From: JAVVHH01 sp963848035
Lineage (GTDB): Bacteria; Pseudomonadota; Alphaproteobacteria; Acetobacterales; Acetobacteraceae
DNA: 64,000 bases
NCBI GenBank assembly: GCA_963848035.1
Contig: CAWKCD010000003.1
Coordinates: forward strand, 248,001-312,000
Direction of reading: 5' to 3'
A program made the translations under genes and the position numbers. This document shows positions 42,420 through 50,543 of this stretch, piece by piece. Each line of letters begins with the position of its first letter. Within the stretch, counting starts at the first letter, position 1. The notes beneath the pieces are model-generated. The model was given only the letters and a program-made list of their open reading frames with translations. It was not told the origin of the DNA and did not search any database.

Positions 42420-43958
42420 GTGAAGACGCTGCGAATTGTTTTAGGCGATCAGTGCAGCCAAGGGCTGAGCGCCCTCTCCGACCTCGACCCGGCGACTGAC
42501 CGGGTGCTGATGGCCGAGGTGATGGAGGAGTGCACCTATGTGCGGCATCACCCGAAGAAGATCGTTCTGGTGCTGTCGGCGATGCGGCATTTCGCGGCGG
42601 AGCTAAAAGCGCGGGGAGCGCGGGTCGAATACGTGAAGCTCGGGGATGCGGTGAATACCGGTTCTCTTCGAGGCGAGATGGAGCGGGCGGTCGCGCGGGA
42701 GCGGCCAGACCGGATCGTCCTGACAGAGCCGGGCGAATTCCGGCTGATGGAGGATTTCCGGCACTGGCACGAGGTGACCGGGCTCGAGGTCGAGATCCGC
42801 GACGATGACCGGTTCCTGTGTCGGATCCAAGAGTTCCGCAATTGGGTCAAGGGTCGGGGCCAAGTGCGAATGGAGTTCTTCTACCGCGAGATGCGCCGGC
42901 GGTATGGCGTGCTGATGGACGGTGAACAGCCGGCCGGAGGACAGTGGAACTTCGATCCGGAGAACCGCAAGCCGTTGCCGAAGCACATCAAGCCGCCGCC
43001 TGTGCCGCGCTTCGAGCCGGATGCGGTCACGCGCGAGGTCATGGCATTGGTGGCGGAACGGTTCGGCGACCATTTCGGCAGCGTCGAGGGGTTCGCGCTG
43101 CCGGTGACGGCGACGGATGCCCGAGCGGCGCTGGACGATTTCGTGTCGCACCGGCTGCCCGAGTTCGGCGACTGGCAGGACAGCATGAAGACGGGCGAGG
43201 CGACGATGTTCCACGCGCTGATCTCGACGTCGCTCAATGCCGGGCTGCTCTCGGCGCTCGATGTGTGCCGGGCGGCGGAGGCGGCGTATCGGCGGGGGGC
43301 GGCGCCGATCAACGCGGTGGAGGGTTTCGTCCGGCAGGTTCTGGGATGGCGGGAGTTCGTTCGCGGGATCTACTGGTGGAAGATGCCGGAATACGGGCGG
43401 CTGAACGGGCTCGGCGCCACGCGACAGCTGCCGTGGTTCTACTGGTCGGGCGAGACGCGGATGAACTGCCTGCACCAGGCGATCGGGGAGACGCGGGAGC
43501 ATGCGTATGCGCATCACATCCAGCGGCTGATGGTCATCGGTAATTTCGCCTTATTGGCCGGGCTAGATCCGGACCAGGTCGATGAGTGGTACCTGATCGT
43601 GTATGCGGATGCGTATCAATGGGTCGAGATGCCGAACGTCCGCGGCATGGCGCTGCATGCGGATGGCGGGGTGATCGGCTCCAAGCCGTACGCCGCATCC
43701 GGCGCCTACATCAACCGGATGAGCGATTACTGCCGCGGCTGCCATTACGACGTGAAGGACGCGACGGGCGAGCGCGGGTGTCCGTTCAATGCGCTGTATT
43801 GGGATTTCATGGCGCGGCATTCGGAGCGGTTCGCGGCGAATCCGCGGATGTCGATGCCGGTGCGTTCGTTGGCGAAGATGCAGCCGGAGCGGGTGGCGGC
43901 GCTGCGGGCGCGGGCGGGCGATTTCCTGGCGCGGATGGACGCGGGAGAAACGGTTTGA
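42420..43958 (+). CDS. FeS-type bacterial cryptochrome/photolyase (PhrB class)
   Basis: 512 residues from a GTG with GGAGG about eight bases upstream. It belongs to the iron-sulfur photolyases (FeS-BCP/CryPro, COG3046), prokaryotic (6-4) photolyases that use FAD, a lumazine-type antenna and a 4Fe-4S cluster. Start MKTLRIVLGDQCSQGLSALS is typical. The four cluster cysteines are at 350 (MNCLHQAIG) and 438, 441, 454 (DYCRGCHYD, ERGCPFNALYW), the same spacing as in Agrobacterium PhrB. HAYAHHIQRLMVIGNFALLA and PFYW-like FAD contacts also fit. The GT25 gene downstream overlaps its stop. Confidence 0.92.
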   Translation: MKTLRIVLGDQCSQGLSALSDLDPATDRVLMAEVMEECTYVRHHPKKIVLVLSAMRHFAAELKARGARVEYVKLGDAVNTGSLRGEMERAVARERPDRIVLTEPGEFRLMEDFRHWHEVTGLEVEIRDDDRFLCRIQEFRNWVKGRGQVRMEFFYREMRRRYGVLMDGEQPAGGQWNFDPENRKPLPKHIKPPPVPRFEPDAVTREVMALVAERFGDHFGSVEGFALPVTATDARAALDDFVSHRLPEFGDWQDSMKTGEATMFHALISTSLNAGLLSALDVCRAAEAAYRRGAAPINAVEGFVRQVLGWREFVRGIYWWKMPEYGRLNGLGATRQLPWFYWSGETRMNCLHQAIGETREHAYAHHIQRLMVIGNFALLAGLDPDQVDEWYLIVYADAYQWVEMPNVRGMALHADGGVIGSKPYAASGAYINRMSDYCRGCHYDVKDATGERGCPFNALYWDFMARHSERFAANPRMSMPVRSLAKMQPERVAALRARAGDFLARMDAGETV

Positions 43959-45151
43959 TCGAGGCGTTGCGCGCGCGGGAGGCCGGCGAGCACGAGCGCG
44001 CCATCGGGCTCTGGCGCGCGCTGCTGGCGGAGCAACCGGATGATTGGCGCCTGGCGCTCGAACTGAAGCGCGACCTCAAAGCCGCGTTGCACTACCCCGA
44101 GAGTGACCCGCAATTCCGGCGTGCGGCACGGTCGCTGCCGGACGGGGAGTGGCTGGCGCATTACGCCGCGCTTTACGCCTATCATGGTGAGGATCTCGAC
44201 GTATTGGACACTCGGGCGCGGGCCATGCTCGAGCGGATGCCGGGGGATCACCGGTTATGGGCGATCGTGGGCGACGTGGCGTCGCAGCGGCGGGACTGGG
44301 CGGGATCGGAGGCCGCGTTTGCGGCGGCGTTCGCCGCGGACGGACGGGCGGAGTACCGTTTCAAGCGTGATACGGCCTCGATGTATCGGCGGTTGGGGCC
44401 GCTCTCTGGCGGCGCAGACGCGTATTCGATCGCGTTCGTGAATCTCGACCGCAATCCGGAGCGTGCGGCGGAGCTGCGTCGGCAGTTTTCGACATGCGCG
44501 CCGCCGCTGATCCGGAGTGCGGGGGTGGAGGGAAGGCGGCTGACGGCGCCGGCGGTGCGGCGGCTCGGCGGCGATCCGCACATGCGGGGAACGCTTGGCT
44601 GCTTCCTCAGCCATGCGGGGGCTTGGGAGGCGATGGCCGAGCGTGGCGATGCGCATTGCCTGTTCGTCGAGGACGATGTGATCCCGTTGCTCGATCTGCC
44701 GGCGGGGTTGGACGGATTCGATCTGCCGCCGGGTCTGGAACTGCTGTTCGTCAACGATCGGATTGCGCCGCGCCTGGAACCGACAGAGGTAACGAGCTTC
44801 ACGCTGCACACGCTACAGGCGGCGATGACTGCTTTTCATCCCGAGGACAATGCGCCGGGCGGGGACGGCTATATCCTGAGTTTGGCTGGCGCGCGGAAGC
44901 TGCTCGCCTGGGTCGAGGCGGACGGGTTCAGCGACGACGTGGATTGGCGGCTGATCGCTTATGGGCTGACGCAGGCGGAGATCTCCGGACTGCCGCGGCC
45001 GAGCCACGCCGGTCCGTGGTTGGAGCGGATCAGCCAGGTGGTCGGGCGTGCGGATCGGCTCGAGGCCTACGTGCTGCATCCGCCATTGATCCGGACGGTG
45101 GGCGTCAGCAGCGACCGAGAGGACGAGAACCGGCTGCACCCGCCGGCTTGA
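43955..45151 (+). CDS. GT25-family glycosyltransferase with helical N-terminal extension
   Basis: 398 residues from a TTG whose last bases overlap the photolyase stop (TTGA). Residues 1-150 are helical, with TPR-like blocks (ALRAREAGEHERAIGLWRAL, GDVASQRRDWAGSEAAFAAA). The glycosyltransferase family 25 (LPS galactosyltransferase-type) domain runs from about 157: SIAFVNLDRNPERAAELRRQ, MRGTLGCFLSHAGAWEAMAE, the acidic CLFVEDDVIPLLDLP and a later GGDGYILSLAGARKLL. The family transfers sugars to LPS core. GGAGAAACGG precedes the TTG. Coupling to a DNA-repair photolyase is unexpected. Confidence 0.85.
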   Translation: MIEALRAREAGEHERAIGLWRALLAEQPDDWRLALELKRDLKAALHYPESDPQFRRAARSLPDGEWLAHYAALYAYHGEDLDVLDTRARAMLERMPGDHRLWAIVGDVASQRRDWAGSEAAFAAAFAADGRAEYRFKRDTASMYRRLGPLSGGADAYSIAFVNLDRNPERAAELRRQFSTCAPPLIRSAGVEGRRLTAPAVRRLGGDPHMRGTLGCFLSHAGAWEAMAERGDAHCLFVEDDVIPLLDLPAGLDGFDLPPGLELLFVNDRIAPRLEPTEVTSFTLHTLQAAMTAFHPEDNAPGGDGYILSLAGARKLLAWVEADGFSDDVDWRLIAYGLTQAEISGLPRPSHAGPWLERISQVVGRADRLEAYVLHPPLIRTVGVSSDREDENRLHPPA

Positions 45152-45182
45152 CCAGCCGGCCCGATCCGCCAAGGTTTGGCAC

Positions 45183-46313
45183 ATGACGGAAAGAGTGGAG
45201 TGCGTGGTGATCGGGGCCGGCGTGGTCGGGCTCGCGGTGGCCCGGGCGTTGGCGTTGTCGGGCCGGGCGGTATGGGTGCTCGAGGCCGGGGAGGGCATCG
45301 GGATCGGGATCTCCTCGCGCAATTCCGAGGTGATCCATGCCGGTATCTACTATCCGACCGGGAGCCTGAAGGCGCGGTTCTGCGTCGACGGCAAGCAGAT
45401 GCTGTACGCGTATTGCGCCGAGCGCGGCGTCCCGCATCGGCGGCTCGGCAAGCTGATTGTGGCCGCTGACGAGGCGGAGGTTCCGGTGCTGGATCGCATC
45501 CGCGCCAAGGCGGCGGAGAACGGCGTCGATGACCTCGTGGCGCTGTCTGGGGAGGAGGCGGTCGCGATGGAGCCGGCGCTTCGCGTCGCCGGTGCGCTGC
45601 ATTCGCCGAGCACGGGGATCGTGGATAGCCATGCGTTGATGCTGGCGTATCAGGGCGACATCGAGAATGCGGGTGGCGCGGTGGTGTTCCATGCGCCGGT
45701 GCTGGGCGGGGCCGTGCTGGGTCATGGCGGCGGGTTCCGGCTCGAGATCGGCGGCGAGGAGCGGATGACGATGGACTGCGAGGTGTTGGTCAATGCGGTC
45801 GGTCTACACGCGCCCGCGCTAGCGCGCTCCGTTACGGGAATTCCGGAGGGGACGATCCCAACGGCCTATTTCTGTAAGGGCAGCTATTATTCGCTGCTGG
45901 GGCGGGCGCCATTTGCGCGGTTGATCTACCCGGTGCCGGAGAAGGCGGGACTTGGGGTGCATCTGACATTGGATCTCGGCGGCCAGGCGCGGTTCGGGCC
46001 TGACACCGAATGGGTAGAGGCTGAAGATTACGACGTGAAGATCAGCCGAGCCGATGGCTTCTATGCGGCGATCCGGCGGTATTGGCCGGCGCTGAAAGAT
46101 GGCGCGCTGTCGCCGGGCTACGCCGGGATCCGGCCCAAGATCAATGGGCCGATGGAGCCGAATGCGGACTTCGTAGTGTCAGGGCCGGCGGAGCATGGCA
46201 TCGGCGGATTGGTCAATCTGTTCGGGATCGAGAGCCCTGGACTGACGGCGTCGCTAGCGTTGGGTGAAGCGGTGAAGGCGATCATCAACCGGGCGAATCT
46301 CGCCGGATCGTGA
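45183..46313 (+). CDS. lhgO: L-2-hydroxyglutarate oxidase-like FAD oxidoreductase
   Basis: 376 residues, DAO family. FAD-binding Rossmann motif CVVIGAGVVGLAVARALALS, then the LhgO signature SSRNSEVIHAGIYYPTGSLK and CAERGVPHRRLGKLIVAADE, and LVNAVGLHAPALA. C-terminal RPKINGPMEPNADFVVSGPA and NLFGIESPGLTASLALGEAV fit LhgO. The reaction would be oxidation of L-2-hydroxyglutarate to 2-oxoglutarate, often feeding the quinone pool. It starts 31 bases after GT25. Family assignment is good; the substrate is inferred. Confidence 0.85.
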   Translation: MTERVECVVIGAGVVGLAVARALALSGRAVWVLEAGEGIGIGISSRNSEVIHAGIYYPTGSLKARFCVDGKQMLYAYCAERGVPHRRLGKLIVAADEAEVPVLDRIRAKAAENGVDDLVALSGEEAVAMEPALRVAGALHSPSTGIVDSHALMLAYQGDIENAGGAVVFHAPVLGGAVLGHGGGFRLEIGGEERMTMDCEVLVNAVGLHAPALARSVTGIPEGTIPTAYFCKGSYYSLLGRAPFARLIYPVPEKAGLGVHLTLDLGGQARFGPDTEWVEAEDYDVKISRADGFYAAIRRYWPALKDGALSPGYAGIRPKINGPMEPNADFVVSGPAEHGIGGLVNLFGIESPGLTASLALGEAVKAIINRANLAGS

Positions 46314-46385
46314 CCACCAATCGACCGTCGCCAATGCCGTTTGCGTGAGCACAACCTGTGGTTTGTGGACAGCGTAAGTTTTCGC

Positions 46386-46413
46386 TTGATCGGCGCGTGG
46401 AGATTTGTAAGAT
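46386..46413 (+). promoter_or_regulatory. Candidate sigma-70 promoter of a small RNA
   Basis: TTGATC at 46386-46391 and TAAGAT at 46408-46413 are separated by 16 bases, each matching four of six bases of the sigma-70 consensus. A start near 46420 would place the transcript just before a chain of hairpins between two convergent genes. The hexamer matches are modest and could be chance. Confidence 0.4.
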
Positions 46414-46419
46414 GCAGCT

Positions 46420-46545
46420 GTCACCCCGGCTCGTCCTCCCGAGCCACTTGGTGGCTTGATCACCGCGCTGGGGGGTGTCGGTGATCGAAACGTAGGCCGG
46501 TCGCTTTGTCCGGGGGGTCAAAGCGGCCGGCCGTTTCCGTTGAGT
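46420..46545 (+). ncRNA. Candidate small RNA with a UCCUCC loop and terminal hairpin
   Basis: Four dyads follow each other. GGCTCG/CGAGCC (46428-46445) encloses the loop TCCTCC, complementary to Shine-Dalgarno sequences. AGCCAC-TTG-GTGGCT (46442-46456) overlaps it as an alternative fold. GATCACCG/CGGTGATC (46458-46486) has a G-rich loop. The 14-bp stem at 46495-46508 and 46519-46532, with one G-U-type change, is followed by GTTTCCGTTG, which is at best a weak U tail. The region lies between convergent lhgO and the GlcG-like gene. UCCUCC-loop RNAs are a known alphaproteobacterial class, but membership here is inference. Confidence 0.4.
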
Positions 46546-46546
46546 C

Positions 46547-46975
46547 TTAAAGGCCGGGTTTGGCCTGCAGCGAGACCGCCGCAATTCCCGCCAGGGCGCA
46601 GGTTTCGTCATTGTCCGAGTTGTCGCCGGAGATGCCGACGGCGCCGATCACCTCACCCTCGCTCAGGATCAGCACGCCGCTCGGAACCGGCACGAGGCGG
46701 CCGCCGGACACGGTGCTGAGCACACCCATGAAGGTCGGGTTCGCCTGAGTCCGGTTGAACAGCTCACGCGAACCAAATCCCATTCCCAACGCGCCCCAGG
46801 CTTTGCCGAACGCGATGTCGAACCGCAGGATGCCGGAGCCGTCTTCACGCTTGAATGCGACGAGATGGCCGCCGGCGTCGAGCACGGCGACGGAGAGGGG
46901 CATGAACTTGTGCTCGCGCCCGGCTTGGAGCGCGGCGTCGATGATCTTCGTCGCGAGGTCGAGCGTCATTCGCAT
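46547..46975 (-). CDS. GlcG/HbpS-family protein
   Basis: 142 residues of the haem-binding/corrinoid-adenosyltransferase-like fold (DUF336): LATKIIDAALQAGREHKFMP, LSVAVLDAGGHLVAFKREDG, FGSRELFNRTQANPTFMGVL, VSGGRLVPVPSGVLILSEGE and VIGAVGISGDNSDNDETCAL. The conserved SGxxxxxDE-C pattern is present. Role uncertain: relatives bind haem or sit in glycolate and propanediol operons. Its ATG overlaps the upstream dehydrogenase stop (TGATG), so the two are one translational unit. A TTG one codon earlier is also in frame. Confidence 0.85.
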   Translation of the reverse strand: MRMTLDLATKIIDAALQAGREHKFMPLSVAVLDAGGHLVAFKREDGSGILRFDIAFGKAWGALGMGFGSRELFNRTQANPTFMGVLSTVSGGRLVPVPSGVLILSEGEVIGAVGISGDNSDNDETCALAGIAAVSLQAKPGL

Positions 46976-47862
46976 CAATCGGTGTCCTTGTGGTCTGCTT
47001 TCGCGGCCCAGAACGCGGGAAGCACCGTGCAGTCGCTCGGTCCGAGCCCGGCCGCGGCCGCCTGGTTGAACATTTCCAGCGTTCGTTCGCTGACGGGCAG
47101 TTCGTAATCATGGTCGCGCGCCTCGGCAATCATCAGGCCGAGGTCCTTGCGGATCGAGTCGACGTCGAAGCTCGGTGCGACCGGCGGCTTGCCGGCCAAC
47201 GCCGTCGCCAATGCGGCGCCGCGGGTCTTCAGCACGTTGGCCCCGCCGGACGTGTCGGTAAACAGCTCGACGATGTATTCCGGATCGAGCTTGAGATGGC
47301 GGATCAGGGCGTTGGCCTCGCCGAACGCCTGCCAGAACACGACCAGCGGCAAGTTGACCGCCAGCTTCATCGAAGAACCCGCGCCGATCTTGCCGACATG
47401 CTCGACCCGGCGGCAGAGCATGTCGAGGACGGGCCGCGCGCGCGTCACGTCCACCGCTTCGCCACCGGCGAGACCGAGCAGCTTGCCCGCGCGCGCCGGG
47501 CCGGTGCTGCCGCTGACCGGACATTCCACATACATGCCGCCGCGCTCGCCGACGTCGCTGGCCAGGTGTTCGTGGACCATCGGGCGGACGGTGCTCATCT
47601 CGATGAACATCTTGCCGCGCGCCGCCTCGATCAGGCCGGAGGCGCCGCGGTAGACCTGCATCACGGCCTTGTCGTCGAACAGCATGGAGACAACGGTGTC
47701 GACCTGCTCGGCGAGCGCCTTCGGCGTCTCGGCAACGGGCAGGCCGGTCGCTTCAGCGCGCTCGCGGCTGCGATTCCAGACGACGACGTCCGCCCCCGCT
47801 TCTTTCAATCGGGCCGCCATGGCGGCGCCCATCTTGCCCAGGCCAGCAACGCCGACGCGCAT
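46975..47862 (-). CDS. NAD(P)-dependent beta-hydroxyacid dehydrogenase
   Basis: 295 residues of the 3-hydroxyisobutyrate/tartronate semialdehyde reductase family. N-terminal Rossmann motif VGVAGLGKMGAAMAARLKEA, a VVWNRSRERAE segment that with Arg after the strand suggests NADP(H), substrate region VECPVSGSTGPARAGKLLGL, catalytic Lys in GAGSSMKLAVNLPL, and DLGLMIAEARDHDYELPVSE. The exact hydroxy acid cannot be read from sequence. It is cotranscribed with a GlcG-like protein, which points to small hydroxy-acid metabolism. Confidence 0.88.
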   Translation of the reverse strand: MRVGVAGLGKMGAAMAARLKEAGADVVVWNRSRERAEATGLPVAETPKALAEQVDTVVSMLFDDKAVMQVYRGASGLIEAARGKMFIEMSTVRPMVHEHLASDVGERGGMYVECPVSGSTGPARAGKLLGLAGGEAVDVTRARPVLDMLCRRVEHVGKIGAGSSMKLAVNLPLVVFWQAFGEANALIRHLKLDPEYIVELFTDTSGGANVLKTRGAALATALAGKPPVAPSFDVDSIRKDLGLMIAEARDHDYELPVSERTLEMFNQAAAAGLGPSDCTVLPAFWAAKADHKDTD

Positions 47863-47926
47863 GACATTCCCCTTCCGATCGTCGATGCCGGGTTCGGTAG
47901 CACGCGCCGACGCGACGGCAAAACGA

Positions 47927-49099
47927 TCAGGCAGGCGTGCCGGCGAGGGGCCTAGTGGAGGTCGGCAGTAGCAGCCAGAGCAGCAGCAGAACCAGTAACG
48001 GCGCGGCCATTGGAAGCGTGCTGCCTTGAAGATCGAACATGAGTTGCGGCAGCAGCAGCGCGGAGCCCAGCAACGCGATCGAAAGGGGAGACCGGTCTCG
48101 CTCGGTCAGGGCGATGAGTGCTGCGCCTGACAACATCGGCAGGTCGTAGAGAAAGGCATAGGGCGTCGCGAGCAGGGCGGCCACCGGCATCGCCGTGAGC
48201 AACAGGCCGCGCCGCCCGAGGATCCAGAGCGAACCGGCCGCCGCGACCGTGGCGATGCACTGGCCAGTGGCCGCCAGAACACTGCTGCATCCGAGTTGCC
48301 GCAAGGCTGCGCTTACCGTCGGGATCATGCCGAGATGGGTGGCGATGAAGCTGTCGATGGTCGCCCAATCGGCGGATTGCGCACCGAGCCAACGCGCCCA
48401 CAGATCGGCGCCGAACAAGAGCGAAGTGGCGGCGACGCAGAGCGCCGCCGTCACGGCCGCCGCTGCGAGGCAGCGCCATAGCCCGGCGGCGATCAGCGCG
48501 ACCGGCACCAAGGCCGCGAGATGCGGCTTGTAGGTGAGCAGGCCCAGCAAGGCGCCGCCCAAGATCGGGCGGGCGCTGGCATTGCGCAGACCGCCGATCA
48601 TCAGCGCGGCCGTCAACAGGCCATTCTGGCCGCAGATCAGGCACAGCACCGTCGCGGGCGCGACCAAGCCCGCGACGAGCAGGCGCGGGCGCCAGCGCGG
48701 CCCGGCGAGAGCCAGGAGGAAAGCCGCCAGGGTAGCGCCCGACCAAAGCCATCGGGCGGCGCCGAGCGGGAGATGCGCCAACGGCCAGATCAGCAGCAGG
48801 TAGGTTGGAGGATAGAGGAACGGGTAGTGCTGGTCGGTATAGAGCGGGTCGAGGGCTTGTTGGAACCGGTGGAGTGCCGCCGGGTCATAGAGCGTGGCGG
48901 TGCCTTCGAGGGCGACGAAGCGGCTCCAGGACCAGATGCCGAAAAAGTCGGAGAAGACAGGTCCGTCTTGGCCAGCATAGGCCCAGGCCTCGGCGACGGC
49001 GATCAGCCCGAAAAGCAGGAGCAGCAGGTGGATCTGGCTGGTGCTGCCGTCCGCCGCGTCGGCTCGCCTCGTTGGGCAGTCTTCGTCCATGTCCGGCAC
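47927..49099 (-). CDS. GT87-family (DUF2029) polyprenyl-phosphate-dependent glycosyltransferase-like membrane protein
   Basis: 390 residues with about nine helices. After helix 1, the loop reads GQDGPVFSDFFGIWSWSRFV with an acidic residue, followed by DQHYPFLYPPTYLLLIWPLA, the Y-P-P motif region typical of GT87 (PimE-like mannosyltransferase relatives, formerly DUF2029). Other matches: ICGQNGLLTAALMIGGL and TYKPHLAALVPVALIAAG (QNG and KPH motifs). Acts at the inner membrane, probably transferring a sugar from polyprenyl phosphate. The acceptor is unknown. It stands alone between the hydroxyacid dehydrogenase and tetR. Confidence 0.85.
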   Translation of the reverse strand: MPDMDEDCPTRRADAADGSTSQIHLLLLLFGLIAVAEAWAYAGQDGPVFSDFFGIWSWSRFVALEGTATLYDPAALHRFQQALDPLYTDQHYPFLYPPTYLLLIWPLAHLPLGAARWLWSGATLAAFLLALAGPRWRPRLLVAGLVAPATVLCLICGQNGLLTAALMIGGLRNASARPILGGALLGLLTYKPHLAALVPVALIAAGLWRCLAAAAVTAALCVAATSLLFGADLWARWLGAQSADWATIDSFIATHLGMIPTVSAALRQLGCSSVLAATGQCIATVAAAGSLWILGRRGLLLTAMPVAALLATPYAFLYDLPMLSGAALIALTERDRSPLSIALLGSALLLPQLMFDLQGSTLPMAAPLLVLLLLWLLLPTSTRPLAGTPA

Positions 49100-49133
49100 G
49101 GCTCGAGTAGATCAAGCAATGGTAAAGATCGCG

Positions 49134-49796
49134 CTAATGCGGCGCGACGTCGGACCGTGGTCCGTGGAGGTAGCCAAGCACGGCATCGACCAGCATGCGA
49201 CGATGCGGCGCGCAGAGTTCGGGGTCGAGCGGGTCGACGGGGAAGACCGTACGCAGCGTATAGCGGTTGGCGACACGGAAGAAACACAGCGCGGTCATCA
49301 GCAGATGGACGCCGATCGGCTCGGCGTCGGCGCGGAATTCGCCGGTGGCCTTGCCTCGATCCAGGATGCGATCGATCGTTTCGAGGACCGAGGCATTCAT
49401 CTCGCGGATCGGTTGCAGTGCGCGGAGATGCTCGGCGCGGTGGATGTTCTCGATGGAGACCAGGCGGACGAATTCCGGGTGCGCCTGCTGGTAGTCGAAG
49501 GTGAATTCGGTGAGGCGGCGGATCGCGTCGGCCGGCGGCAGGGTATCGAGCGCGAGGCCACGCTCGTTCTCGCGCATGGCGGCGTAAGCGCGTTCGAGCA
49601 CCGCGCGATACAGCCCGTCCTTGCTGCCGAAATAGTAATAGATCATGCGGACATTGGTATCGGTGCGGGTGGCGATGGCATCCACGCGCGCGCCGGAGAG
49701 GCCGTGATCGGCGAATTCGTGCTCGGCGGCGTCGAGGATGCGGAGCCGCGTGGCTTCGGCGTCTCTGACGGGCTTGCGAACGAGCGCCGACGGCAT
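49134..49796 (-). CDS. TetR-family regulator, left boundary of the shikimate/quinate island
   Basis: 220 residues. HTH domain LRILDAAEHEFADHGLSGAR, VDAIATRTDTNVRMIYYYFG and SKDGLYRAVLERAYAAMREN. The C-terminal ligand domain is of the TetR_C_33/CECR6-like aromatic catabolism type (FVRLVSIENIHRAEHLRALQ). It is a close paralogue of the TetR at the right end of the island: in an 80-residue block around the HTH and ligand domain I count about 48 identities by eye. Divergent from the permease gene with only 76 bases between, so it very likely controls that promoter. Ligand unknown; a hydroaromatic acid is a fair guess. Confidence 0.88.
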   Translation of the reverse strand: MPSALVRKPVRDAEATRLRILDAAEHEFADHGLSGARVDAIATRTDTNVRMIYYYFGSKDGLYRAVLERAYAAMRENERGLALDTLPPADAIRRLTEFTFDYQQAHPEFVRLVSIENIHRAEHLRALQPIREMNASVLETIDRILDRGKATGEFRADAEPIGVHLLMTALCFFRVANRYTLRTVFPVDPLDPELCAPHRRMLVDAVLGYLHGPRSDVAPH

Positions 49797-49817
49797 GGAA
49801 CGGTTCCCAAATTACTC

Positions 49818-49846
49818 TTGACCTGAATTAAACGCTTACTTACAAA
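49818..49846 (+). promoter_or_regulatory. Promoter of the transport/catabolic operon with TetR-like site
   Basis: TTGACC at 49818-49823, a 17-base spacer and TACAAA at 49841-49846 make a good sigma-70 promoter 27 bases before the permease start. GCTTACTTAC at 49834-49843 overlaps the -10 box and matches nine of ten bases of GCTTACCTAC at 58291-58300, upstream of the MHS transporter. TTGACC also forms a mirror with GGTCAA at 49850-49855. An operator here would block polymerase directly. Confidence 0.55.
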
Positions 49847-49872
49847 ACCGGTCAACGGGGGAGAGGAAGCGA

Positions 49873-50543
49873 GTGGGTCCGCAATTGGACTTCGGCGTCG
49901 TGCTCGAGCACATGCCCGACCTGCTTTGGGGCTGCCTCGGCACGTTCGAACTGGCGCTTTCCGGCATGGTGCTGGCGATGGTGATCGGGCTCCTCGGCGT
50001 GGTCGGCCGCTCGTCGCGAATCTCCCTCGCTCCGCAATGCGATCAAGACCTTCGTCGAGATCATCCGCAACACGCCGTTCCTGGTGCAGATCTTCTTCTT
50101 GTTCTTTGCGCTGCCGAGTCTCGGCGTGCGGCTGTCGCCGACGGCGACCGCGATCATCGCGCTCGGGATCAATGGCGGCGCCTACGCGATCGAGATCATC
50201 CGCGGCGGGGTGCAGAGCATCGCGGGCGGGCAGTGGGAGGCGGGGTTGGCGCTGGGGCTGCACCGGTTCCAGGTGTTCCGCCTGATCGTCATCAAGCCGG
50301 CGCTTGCGGGCGATCTACCCGGCGCTGACCGGCCAATTCATCCTGCTCACGTTGACGACGAGCATCTGTTCCTCGGTGTCTGCCTTCGAACTGACCTCGA
50401 CGGCGCAGCGCATCGAGTCCGACACGTTCCGCAGCTTCGAGGTCTATTTCACCATCACGCTGATGTATCTGTTCATCTCCTGGGTGATGATGACGATGTT
50501 CGCCGCAATCGCGCGGCGCTACCTTTCGTATCCGGTGCGCTGA
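49873..50543 (+). pseudogene. Polar-amino-acid-type ABC permease, two one-base insertions (probable sequencing errors)
   Basis: Inner-membrane permease of the HisM/GlnP family. Frame one, from a GTG with GGGGGAGAGG upstream, gives VVLEHMPDLLWGCLGTFELA and MVIGLLGVVGRSSRIS. Frame two carries the middle (NAIKTFVEIIRNTPFLVQIF, NGGAYAIEIIRGGVQSIAGG, QWEAGLALGLHRFQVFRLIV; the EAA loop). Frame three carries the end (AIYPALTGQFILLTLTTSIC, SWVMMTMFAAIARRYLSYPV). Removing one base near 50024-50026 (CCC) and one T at 50304-50305 yields a 222-residue protein of normal length. The stop overlaps the next ATG (TGATG). Confidence 0.88.

Noticed and set aside
43586..43954. Longer GT25 protein starting inside the photolyase gene
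   Set aside because: The upstream part is an alternative frame of the photolyase, whose cysteine motif is in the other frame; the TTG at 43955 fits the overlap.
46350..46367. CACAACC/GGTTTGTG stem as an lhgO terminator
   Set aside because: It has a bulge, only six or seven pairs and no T-run, so it is too weak to call.
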